From NCBI GenBank assembly GCA_948688495.1, contig CAPQSW010000012.1:67304-78779 (forward strand): DNA of 11,476 nt, read 5' to 3'. The position numbers and the translations under genes are program-made. The notes beneath the pieces were generated by a model, which had not been told where the DNA came from, searched no databases, and saw only the letters and a list, made by a program, of their open reading frames with translations. Positions 1-6,895 of the stretch are shown piece by piece; within the stretch, counting starts at the first letter, position 1, and the number at the start of each line of letters is the position of its first letter. This DNA comes from an uncultured Lachnospiraceae bacterium (GTDB taxonomy: Bacteria > Bacillota > Clostridia > Lachnospirales > Lachnospiraceae).

Positions 1-141
1 GTATAATACAAAATTTATTTCGATACTTTTTTACGATATGGATTTCCAGCTTCTTTCTATGCTTCCGTATTATGGATTCTTCTATAATTATAATTGTATT
101 TTATATAGAAGGTTTTCATGACACATAATTCATTATAAAGG
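1..141. other. Noncoding leader with an inverted repeat
   Basis: I see no gene here. The stretch is AT-rich. It contains an inverted repeat with 8-bp perfect arms, CTTCTATA at 79-86 and TATAGAAG at 104-111, separated by 17 nt and followed on the + strand by TTTT. It could be an operator for the araR-like gene or a weak terminator of a gene lying left of the window; the AT-only loop does not decide between them. Confidence 0.35.
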
Positions 142-167
142 TTGCCATGCCATTTCAGGCGATTTCA

Positions 168-176
168 TGCTATAAT
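168..176 (+). promoter_or_regulatory. Extended -10 promoter of the araR-like gene
   Basis: A perfect -10 hexamer TATAAT lies at 171-176 and is preceded by TG at 168-169 (TGC-TATAAT), an extended -10 element. No good -35 box sits at 17 nt; TTGCCA at 142-147 is 23 nt away, too far for a standard promoter. The expected transcript start is near 183, giving a leader of about 30 nt. Confidence 0.6.
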
Positions 177-212
177 ACCAGCATACACTAAATACCCGAA
201 AGGAGTTACATC

Positions 213-1289
213 ATGCCCGCAAAATATATTCGTCTCGCAGACATTTTACGCGAATCCATTTTTCAGAACACAGGCCGCGGTATCTATAAGCTTCCCTCGG
301 AAAAAGAGCTATGCGAGCAGTATCATATGAGCCGGCAGACGGTACGGACTGCACTGCACCTGCTGACAGAGGAAGGACTTATCGAGAAACGAAAAGGAAG
401 CGGTTCTTATTCCACGGGGCTTGGAGTAATGCAAAACACGATTGCTGTCATAGTAAACTATGCAGAAGAATACACAACCCCGACCTTCCTGGCAAATATC
501 AAATCTGTCCTTGGAGAAAAAGGATATTCCATCAATGTGTACTCCACCCGCTCAAGAATAGCAGAAGAACGGAAAATATTGGAAAAATTAAAAGATGCTT
601 CTATCCGCGGAATCATTGTAGAAGGAAGCAAAAATGCCCTGCCGAATCCCAATCTCGATCTTTACGAACACCTGATGGCAAAGGGTATCTCCATTCTTTT
701 TTCAGGTGGAATATATAAGGGGCTCACCGACTGCATCTGTATGAAAGACAACGATTACTATGGCGGCTATCTCCTGGCAAAACATCTGATTCAAATGGGT
801 CATACACGGATCGCCGGAATATTTAAGATGGATGACCAGCAGGGCCTTGAACGTTATATGGGCTTTGCCAGTGCCATGCGGGATTTTGGCATCCCATTTC
901 CCGAAGAACTGACTGCCTGGTATACCGCTGCAAACCTGGAAGCTTTACAAAGCAAAGGAGATACCAGTTTCCTAACTGACCTTATCCGCCGCAATAAAGG
1001 ATTGTACTCCAGCGTCATCTGCCAAAACGATGAGATTGCCTACTGGCTCATCCAGGAATTAAGTTATGCCCAGATTCGTGTTCCAGAAGATATTTCTGTG
1101 GTATCTTTTGACAATAGCTATATGAGCGATTTGAATTCTGTCCATATCACAACACTGGCCCATGACAGGGAGCCAGGTTCCGCCGCCGCCGCCGCACTGC
1201 TTAGGATGATACAGGGCGAAACGATATTTTCTGAGGATTTCTCCTGGAATCTGGTTGCAAAAAACAGTGATGCACCCTATAACTCCTAA
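213..1289 (+). CDS. araR: AraR-like GntR/LacI-type sugar-responsive repressor
   Basis: Predicted cytoplasmic transcription repressor. Residues 1-70 form a GntR-type winged helix-turn-helix (LPSEKELCEQYHMSRQTVR, then wing KRKGSGSY). Residues 75-350 resemble the periplasmic-binding-protein fold of LacI-family effector domains (NTIAVIV, IIVEGSK, HLIQMGHTRIAGIF, ICQNDEIA, VPEDISVVSFD). This unusual fusion is the hallmark of AraR, the arabinose repressor of Bacillus subtilis, and the length (358 against about 362 residues) and motif order agree. The start is set by AAAGGAG at 199-205, 7 nt upstream. A GCC-rich run near 1180-1197 encodes five alanines and is a possible slippage site. The GH43 arabinanase-like gene in the same window fits an arabinose role, but the effector and operator are not shown by the sequence. 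Other sugar-specific members of the same fold remain possible. Confidence 0.82.
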   Translation: MPAKYIRLADILRESIFQNTGRGIYKLPSEKELCEQYHMSRQTVRTALHLLTEEGLIEKRKGSGSYSTGLGVMQNTIAVIVNYAEEYTTPTFLANIKSVLGEKGYSINVYSTRSRIAEERKILEKLKDASIRGIIVEGSKNALPNPNLDLYEHLMAKGISILFSGGIYKGLTDCICMKDNDYYGGYLLAKHLIQMGHTRIAGIFKMDDQQGLERYMGFASAMRDFGIPFPEELTAWYTAANLEALQSKGDTSFLTDLIRRNKGLYSSVICQNDEIAYWLIQELSYAQIRVPEDISVVSFDNSYMSDLNSVHITTLAHDREPGSAAAAALLRMIQGETIFSEDFSWNLVAKNSDAPYNS

Positions 1290-1304
1290 GGCACATCACT
1301 GTTT
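1259..1304. terminator. Shared terminator of two convergent genes
   Basis: A perfect 11-bp inverted repeat, AAACAGTGATG at 1262-1272 and CATCACTGTTT at 1294-1304, encloses a 21-nt loop. Read on the minus strand, it starts just past the response-regulator stop codon and runs into six U (the A run 1259-1264), a good intrinsic terminator. Read on the + strand the tail is only TTTCCTT, so it is weaker for the araR-like gene. The left arm and most of the loop lie inside the last codons of the araR-like gene. Confidence 0.75.
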
Positions 1305-1306
1305 CC

Positions 1307-2929
1307 TTATCCCCTGATACCACTGCGGTATTCTCTGGGCGTACACCCCTGTGTTTTTTTGAACACAAAGCTGAAATAGTGCGGATCCTTAAACCCGACT
1401 TCTGCCGCAATATCACCGGATGGTCTTTCTGTCTGGCGCAACAGATGCTTGGCTTTATCCATACGTTTCTTTGTCACATACTCCGTAAAAGTCATCCCCG
1501 TCTCCTGTCGGAAGACGGTGCTGAAATAATTCGCGCTGACCTCCACGGCACTGGCAACTTCATTCAGGGAAATGGAATCCTTGGTATAATTTTCTTCAAT
1601 ATATGGAATAGCACGTTTTATCAGCTTTTTACTCTGGCTTTCCAGCACACGGTCACCCAGTTCAATTGCCCGGTGCAAAAGCTCCTGCATATAAAATCTT
1701 ATATCTTCCACGTTCATGCTAAGGATATGTACTTTATCGGTATAAGTATCTTCCAGCAAATCTTCCTGGCTGTATCCCAGCTTTTCCACAAATGCAATAA
1801 TTGTAAAACGAATGCTTAATATCAGGTAGTCGCGAAACATCTTGGAACTTAAGACTTCCCTTTGGCTCTCAAGATAGCTATCCACAAAGTCATCCACCTC
1901 ATCTGCCTGTCCATGTGACAGAAAATTCTTAATAACTTCCGGATCTACTTTTGCGACATCCACTTTTCCCAGGGATTCTTTCCCTTCTCCCCTGGAAACA
2001 AAACCCGATTCCTCCAGCGTAAGTATATGCTGCCCCGGTTTAAGAAAACGATAGGACATCATATGGTTAACCTTGCTGTAGACCTGAGGCAGCATGCTTA
2101 ATCGTTCCACAGGCTCACCAATTGCACAACACCATTCTATTTCCGAATCATGCCCAGAGCAGATACGGATGATTGTTTCCCTGCATCTGTTCTTTAATTC
2201 ATTCATCTGTTCCTCTTCGCCTTTTAACAGGATGCCATAGGTGGTAATGTTCCAACGGAACATTAAGTATTCTGGATACCGCTGGAAGTGCCTCATCAAT
2301 TCCTCTCGTTTTCCAGCCAGCAGCCTTGACTCCCTGGAATGATCTTCTGCATTCCTCTTTTCCCTCAGGCTTACCATAGCCAGGTTATAACAGGCCGCAT
2401 CCATTTCAAGGGAAAATTTCTGAGCTTCCTCATAAATTTCCCGCACAGAAAGATGTCCCTCAAATACTTTTTCAAAAAAGACCCTTCTGGAAAACTGCTC
2501 GTATTCCTGCATGCCTTCTTTGAACTTCTCCCTGTAATTATCCTGCTTCCGCTCATCATCTATCTTATCCCGGATTTCCTGCAGCACCTTTTGCAACGAT
2601 GAACGTGATACCGGCTTCAGCAGATACCTCTCCACTCCTGCCTGAATTGCCCTCTGTGCATACTCAAAATCATTATGTTCGCTGATAACAATTATCTTCA
2701 TCTGAGGAAATTCCTGTTTGACAATCCCTGCAAGTGCCAGTCCATCCATAAAGGGCATATTAATATCCGTAATCAGCACATCCGGCTTTATCCTGCGTAT
2801 CAGAGGCAACGCCATCTCCCCATCACCTGCTTCCCCGGCAAACTGATATCCATACTGTTGCCACATGATGTTGTCGCGTAAACTCTCCCTGACGTCACTC
2901 TCGTCTTCTACCAGAAATACTTTTAACAT
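1307..2929 (-). CDS. YesN-like response regulator, AraC-type DNA-binding output
   Basis: Two-component response regulator of 540 residues. The receiver domain (1-122) has the acidic pair E8/D9, phospho-acceptor D55 in LITDINMP, the conserved hydroxyl residue S83 and K105 in LLKP. A divergent middle part (about 130-425) is typical of the long YesN family. The C-terminal AraC-type double helix-turn-helix spans about 436-536 (SLNEVASAVEVSANYFSTVF and DIAAEVGFKDPHYFSFVFKK). Such regulators usually pair with a YesM-type histidine kinase and often control carbohydrate uptake or use. Here no kinase is adjacent: the upstream gene, 29 nt away in the same direction, encodes a chemoreceptor. The ribosome binding site GGGAAGG (2942-2948) lies 12 nt before the start, a rather long spacing. 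Target genes cannot be read from the sequence. Confidence 0.9.
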   Translation of the reverse strand: MLKVFLVEDESDVRESLRDNIMWQQYGYQFAGEAGDGEMALPLIRRIKPDVLITDINMPFMDGLALAGIVKQEFPQMKIIVISEHNDFEYAQRAIQAGVERYLLKPVSRSSLQKVLQEIRDKIDDERKQDNYREKFKEGMQEYEQFSRRVFFEKVFEGHLSVREIYEEAQKFSLEMDAACYNLAMVSLREKRNAEDHSRESRLLAGKREELMRHFQRYPEYLMFRWNITTYGILLKGEEEQMNELKNRCRETIIRICSGHDSEIEWCCAIGEPVERLSMLPQVYSKVNHMMSYRFLKPGQHILTLEESGFVSRGEGKESLGKVDVAKVDPEVIKNFLSHGQADEVDDFVDSYLESQREVLSSKMFRDYLILSIRFTIIAFVEKLGYSQEDLLEDTYTDKVHILSMNVEDIRFYMQELLHRAIELGDRVLESQSKKLIKRAIPYIEENYTKDSISLNEVASAVEVSANYFSTVFRQETGMTFTEYVTKKRMDKAKHLLRQTERPSGDIAAEVGFKDPHYFSFVFKKTQGCTPREYRSGIRG

Positions 2930-2958
2930 TTATTTTTGACACCTTCCCAAAACTCAAC

Positions 2959-4689
2959 TTACAACTTGAAAAACTTAATATCATTATTGACCTGGTCAGA
3001 CAGCCCCTTCAAGTTGTTGGCTGCCTCTGCCAGAAGGCTGATGGTAGCGCTTAATTCCTCCATGGAGGCTGTGGTCTCCTGTGCAGAAGCCGCATTCTCC
3101 TCGGAAATCGCTGACAAATTCGCAATTACATCCACAACCGTCTTCCTGGATTCATCACACACATGGGTGCGTTCCTCAATCATAGTCGTATCTTCCCTTG
3201 AGCTGTTGATTCCCTCTGTCACGTCTGTGAAATGACTCTGCGTATCCTCAATCTTCTTCCTCTGCTCTACGATAATCTGTCCAACTTCCTTCATTATCTC
3301 CACAGTCATATCGGACTCAGATACCAGGGCGTTAATTATATCCGTAATCGTCTGTGCGGAACGGCTGGATTCATCTGCAAGCTTCTGTATTTCAGAAGCA
3401 ACCACGGCAAACCCTTTGCCAAATTCCCCTGCTCTCGCCGCCTCAATGCTGGCATTCAAAGACAGCAATGACGTCTGGCTGGCAATCGAAGATATAAGAT
3501 CCACTGCCTCACGTATTTTCTGTGCAGATTCATTTGTTGCATAAATTTGCTCTCCAATCTTGTGAATCGCCTCTGTTGTCTTGTTTGTAGACTCCACCAG
3601 ATCCTGCATAATCTGTGCCGAATTGTCTCCAGCCTTTTTCATTGTAACAGAGGTAGAATTCAACTTATCCACGCCGCCCACAATATGCTCAATCATAGAG
3701 CCCATATCTACAATCTTACCGGAAGCATTCTCGATCTCCTCCGCCTGGGAAACAGCTCCTTGAGAAATGTCCTCTACAGCCTTCCCGATCTCCGATGCGT
3801 TAACATTGACACGCTCTGCCATCTCATCCAGGGACTGGCCCGATTTTAAAAGCTCGCCTGAAGAAGTCTTAAGATGCGTCAGAATCCTTGATAATTCTGT
3901 AATTAGATTGTCCAGTGCATTGGCTATGCTGCCCAGTTCATCTCGGCGCCCCTTTAGCTCATCGTCCACCCGGACATTCAGGTTTCCTTCTGCAAGCTGC
4001 CGGATTACAGCTTCTTCCTTGCGGATGGCGGCAGAAAGCCGTCTGGAAACACCAACAATAACAATTCCACCCAACAGGATCACCACTACATTTAAAATAG
4101 TAACCTGAATAATTTCATTCCTGATATACGCCTCAATCCCGCTGCTTGGTTCTCCAGCGAAAATCATTCCCACAATACTGCCGTCCGAGTTCGCCAGCGG
4201 CATATAACAGCAAAAATACGCCTGACCGTTCAGTTCCAGTTTCTTATCTACATAGGATTCACCGCCTTCAAGAACTTTGGCAACCACCTTATCCGCCGCC
4301 TGGGTGCCAACCATACGCTCCCCTGTCTCGCTGTCTACCAAGGTTGTAACCCTGCGTGTGTCACCATAAAACAATGTAATGTCAATCCCGGAAGCTTGTG
4401 CAAACTTCTCAAAATGCGGCAATTTCTCCGAAACACTGACATCCCCCTTATAAACCGTCTCGCCTTCCAGCCGGTAATCTCCTTCCCCCAGCGCGTCCAG
4501 GGAGTTATTCACCCCGCTTACAATATCCTCCAGACGTTTGATTGCTTCATCCTGCATACCCGATCTTATAGTACGGGCCGAACTAAATGCACTCAAAATG
4601 GCAAGGCCTATCAACGGTACTAGCGCCATAGCTAACGTCTTTGACATAATTCCTGCAACTACCGTCTGTTTCTTGTTTGTCTTTTTCAT
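2959..4689 (-). CDS. Methyl-accepting chemotaxis protein with Cache sensor
   Basis: Membrane chemoreceptor. An in-frame ATG at 4707 would give 582 residues, but it overlaps the ribosome binding site GGAAGG; the ATG at 4689, opening MKKTNKKQ, has proper spacing and is preferred (576 residues). Counting from the longer form: TM1 about 24-43; extracellular single Cache domain about 44-196 (GDYRLEGETVYKGD, ITLFYGDTRRVTT, and MIFAGEPSSG near the end); TM2 about 199-220; HAMP about 222-275; long helical signalling domain 300-580. The conserved hairpin tip is at 420-446 (SIEAARAGEFGKGFAVVASE), where CheA and CheW dock. No C-terminal NWETF-like CheR tether is present. The Cache type resembles those that bind small organic acids or similar ligands, but the ligand cannot be inferred. 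It probably shares a transcript with the downstream response regulator. Confidence 0.92.
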   Translation of the reverse strand: MKKTNKKQTVVAGIMSKTLAMALVPLIGLAILSAFSSARTIRSGMQDEAIKRLEDIVSGVNNSLDALGEGDYRLEGETVYKGDVSVSEKLPHFEKFAQASGIDITLFYGDTRRVTTLVDSETGERMVGTQAADKVVAKVLEGGESYVDKKLELNGQAYFCCYMPLANSDGSIVGMIFAGEPSSGIEAYIRNEIIQVTILNVVVILLGGIVIVGVSRRLSAAIRKEEAVIRQLAEGNLNVRVDDELKGRRDELGSIANALDNLITELSRILTHLKTSSGELLKSGQSLDEMAERVNVNASEIGKAVEDISQGAVSQAEEIENASGKIVDMGSMIEHIVGGVDKLNSTSVTMKKAGDNSAQIMQDLVESTNKTTEAIHKIGEQIYATNESAQKIREAVDLISSIASQTSLLSLNASIEAARAGEFGKGFAVVASEIQKLADESSRSAQTITDIINALVSESDMTVEIMKEVGQIIVEQRKKIEDTQSHFTDVTEGINSSREDTTMIEERTHVCDESRKTVVDVIANLSAISEENAASAQETTASMEELSATISLLAEAANNLKGLSDQVNNDIKFFKL

Positions 4690-4759
4690 GCTGTACATTC
4701 CTTCCATATTATAATACTATCGCTGTATAAATCATTCACTGGGTATCATATCTGTTACA

Positions 4760-4768
4760 ATTATAACA
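4760..4768 (-). promoter_or_regulatory. Extended -10 promoter of the chemoreceptor operon
   Basis: On the minus strand TGT-TATAAT reads from 4768 to 4760, a perfect -10 box with an extended TGn element. No clear -35 box lies 17 nt upstream. It would give a leader of roughly 60 nt before the ATG at 4689. A second TATAAT at 4713-4708 lies too close to the ribosome binding site to serve this start. Confidence 0.5.
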
Positions 4769-4813
4769 AAAACCTATATAATATACTATAAAAAATATTA
4801 TTTGTGTAATAAC

Positions 4814-6055
4814 TTAATGGTCTAACGCATGAATAAATATTCCACTTCTCAGTTTTGGCTCAAACCAGGTAGACTTAGGGGGCATTAAAAGCCCTGCATC
4901 TGCTACTGCAAACAATTCCTGAATAGAAGTCGGATACATGGCAAACGCCACCTCACAATCCAACTTACAACGTCTCTCCAGTTCCAAAAGTCCCCGGATT
5001 CCTCCTACAAAATCAATACGGTTGTCAGTCTTTGGGTCATTGATTCCAAGAACCGGCGACAACAGCCGCTCCTGGAGCACAGACACATCCAGCCCTTCTA
5101 CCGGATGATTCGGAATTGCTTCTTCCGGAATCGTACATACATACCATTTCCCTGCCAGATACATGGAAAACCTGCCCTTTTTGTCCGGTTCTGCCGGCTC
5201 CTCCCCCGCCAGCTTTACCTCAAACAATTGTGAAACTTTTGCAAGAAATGCCTCCTGCGACATTCCATTCAAATCCTTAACCACACGGTTATAGTCCATA
5301 ATCATAAGCTGCTCGTCAGGAAATAATACAGAAAGGAAATAATTAAACTCCTCCTCCCCGGTATAACCTGGATGTTCCTTCCGGCGCTTCTGCCCCACTT
5401 TCACTGCCGACGCAGCCCTGTGGTGTCCATCCGCAATATAAATTTCTCCAATAGATGCAAAGGATTTCTCAACAATATTAATTTGTTCATCATCTGAAAT
5501 CACCCAGACCCTGTGACGGATGCTGTCATCCGAAAAAAAATCGTAGAGGGCAGTTTGTTTCTTTACCTCATCCACAACACCGTTGATTGCAGCGTTTGCA
5601 CGGTAAGCGAGAAAAATTGGCCCTGTCTGGGCATTACAGATGTCCACATGATTTATCCTGTCCTGCTCTTTCTCCGCCCTTGTATTCTCATGCTTTTTTA
5701 TAATACCTCTCTCATAATCATCAATGGAGGCGCAGGCCGTAATTCCTGTCTGAGTCCGTCCATTCATGGTGAGCTCATATATGTAATAACAATTCTTTTC
5801 CTCCGTCACAAAAGAACCGTCCTCCACCATTCCCCAGAGAATATCATGTGCCTTCTGGTACACCTTTGGCGCATAAGTATCCACACTGTCATCAAACTGG
5901 GTCTCTGCCCGGTCAATCTTTAAAAAGCTCTGGGGATTCCTATCTACGACTGCCTTTGCTTCGCTGCGGTTATATACATCATAAGGAAGCGCTGCTATTT
6001 TATCCACTTTCTCCCTGCTTGGCCTGATTGCTGAAAACGGTTTGATTACTGCCAT
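4814..6055 (-). CDS. DUF1015 family protein
   Basis: Cytoplasmic protein of 413 residues that matches the DUF1015 family over its whole length: N-terminal AVIKPFSAIRPSREKVDKIA with ALPYDV, the central block KHENTRAEKEQDR at 121-133, the signature DGHHR at 209-213, and the C-terminal block MPPKSTWFEPKLRSGIFI at 391-408. The biochemical role is not firmly established. In many Firmicutes the gene lies beside serA and serC, suggesting a link to serine metabolism, and the DGHHR motif resembles the ParB/sulfiredoxin-like free serine kinases (SerK, SbnI); that relation is inference. Here no serine gene is in view: it follows nth by 35 nt and has its own ribosome binding site (GAGGAA, 6061-6066). There is no signal peptide or membrane segment. 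Confidence 0.88.
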   Translation of the reverse strand: MAVIKPFSAIRPSREKVDKIAALPYDVYNRSEAKAVVDRNPQSFLKIDRAETQFDDSVDTYAPKVYQKAHDILWGMVEDGSFVTEEKNCYYIYELTMNGRTQTGITACASIDDYERGIIKKHENTRAEKEQDRINHVDICNAQTGPIFLAYRANAAINGVVDEVKKQTALYDFFSDDSIRHRVWVISDDEQINIVEKSFASIGEIYIADGHHRAASAVKVGQKRRKEHPGYTGEEEFNYFLSVLFPDEQLMIMDYNRVVKDLNGMSQEAFLAKVSQLFEVKLAGEEPAEPDKKGRFSMYLAGKWYVCTIPEEAIPNHPVEGLDVSVLQERLLSPVLGINDPKTDNRIDFVGGIRGLLELERRCKLDCEVAFAMYPTSIQELFAVADAGLLMPPKSTWFEPKLRSGIFIHALDH

Positions 6056-6090
6056 TATTTTTCCTCTTTTCTATGATTCAATCTAAACGG

Positions 6091-6735
6091 TTACGATTTT
6101 TCCACGCCATTTCGGGCGCATATGTCATTGATACAACAACAGTCACACTGAGGCTTCGTACGCGCTGTGCACACATCCCTGCCGTGATTTACCAGACGAT
6201 GGCAGAAATCACTTCCCTCCTCCGGCGGAATCAGCTTCCACAATGCCATCTCCACTTTCTTAGGGTCCTTCATATTGTCCACCAGCCCCATTCGATTTAC
6301 CAGGCGAATACAGTGGGTATCCGTGACAATTGCCGGCTTATGAAATACATCTCCCATAATCAGGTTTGCGCTCTTTCTCCCCACGCCTGGAAGCCCCAGT
6401 AAAGCATCAAAATCTTCCGGGACTTTCCCATTATACTGCTCATACAAAATTTTCATACACGCGCTGATATCGCGTGCCTTGCTTCTTCCAAGCCCGCATG
6501 GTTTTACAATTCTTTCAATCTCCTCCACTGGAGCATTTGCAAGAGCTTGCACATCGGGATATACCTTATAAAGTTCTTCTACAATAACGTTCACTCTGGC
6601 ATCTGTGCACTGTGCCGCCAGGCGTACGCTTACCAGCAGCTTCCACGCCTCATTATAATCCAGGGTACAGTCTGCTTTGGGATACTCCCGTTTCAACCGT
6701 TCAATAATCTCCAGTGCCAGTTCCTCTCTTGTCAT
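6091..6735 (-). CDS. nth: Endonuclease III, DNA glycosylase/AP lyase
   Basis: Base-excision repair enzyme that removes oxidised pyrimidines and cuts at abasic sites. The 214 residues match the usual length (about 210). The helix-hairpin-helix LLGLPGVGRKSANLI (112-126) carries the catalytic lysine K121; the catalytic aspartate is D139 in VTDTHCIRL. The C-terminal iron-sulfur loop has Cys189, 197, 200 and 206, spaced C-X7-C-X2-C-X5-C, one residue longer in the first gap than the Escherichia coli pattern C-X6-C-X2-C-X5-C; two further cysteines (199, 201) flank it. The start is fixed by AAGGAGG (6744-6750), 8 nt upstream, and a strong promoter precedes it. It is probably the first gene of a two-gene transcript with the DUF1015 gene. 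Confidence 0.95.
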   Translation of the reverse strand: MTREELALEIIERLKREYPKADCTLDYNEAWKLLVSVRLAAQCTDARVNVIVEELYKVYPDVQALANAPVEEIERIVKPCGLGRSKARDISACMKILYEQYNGKVPEDFDALLGLPGVGRKSANLIMGDVFHKPAIVTDTHCIRLVNRMGLVDNMKDPKKVEMALWKLIPPEEGSDFCHRLVNHGRDVCTARTKPQCDCCCINDICARNGVEKS

Positions 6736-6757
6736 TCGTGAGCCCTCCTTAGGACAA

Positions 6758-6786
6758 AGTATATCACATTCTTACCACAATACCAA
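6758..6786 (-). promoter_or_regulatory. Promoter of nth and the DUF1015 gene
   Basis: On the minus strand TTGGTA (6786-6781) and TATACT (6763-6758) are 17 nt apart, and TGA just before the -10 makes it an extended -10 promoter. The AAGGAGG ribosome binding site follows within about 15 nt, so the leader is very short. Confidence 0.7.
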
Positions 6787-6828
6787 ATATTTTTTGAACT
6801 TTTCATACCGCAGGATAGCCTGATTATG

Positions 6829-6844
6829 TTGCCCTTTTGGGCAA
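6829..6844. promoter_or_regulatory. Operator-like palindrome over the GH43 -35 box
   Basis: TTGCCCTTTTGGGCAA has perfect 6-bp arms around TTTT. Its left arm is the predicted -35 box itself and its right arm lies in the spacer, the usual place for a repressor site. It does not match the Bacillus AraR operator (ATTTGTACGTACAAAT type) or the CcpA cre consensus as I know them, so the cognate regulator is open. Confidence 0.5.
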
Positions 6845-6857
6845 GCTATGATAAAAT
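6829..6857 (+). promoter_or_regulatory. Promoter of the GH43 gene
   Basis: TTGCCC (6829-6834) and TAAAAT (6852-6857) are 17 nt apart, and TGA at 6849-6851 forms an extended -10. Transcription would start near 6864, giving a leader of about 32 nt that includes GGAGGG (6885-6890), 5 nt before the start codon. Confidence 0.6.
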
Positions 6858-6895
6858 TCTGGTAACAAATAACTGTTTATTTATGGAGGGTCTTT

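Noticed and set aside
1178..1197. GCC trinucleotide run as a contingency repeat
   Set aside because: Only four or so units, all in frame as alanines; loss or gain would not shift the frame, so phase variation is unlikely.
1379..1819. + strand open frame of 146 codons
   Set aside because: Lies entirely opposite the DNA-binding half of the response regulator and has no start signals.
4690..4707. Upstream ATG start for the chemoreceptor
   Set aside because: The codons from 4707 overlap the GGAAGG ribosome binding site of the ATG at 4689, and no other such site precedes 4707.
4790..4812. AT-only hairpin followed by T6 downstream of the DUF1015 gene
   Set aside because: The stem is only five A-T pairs, too weak to call a terminator even with the T run.
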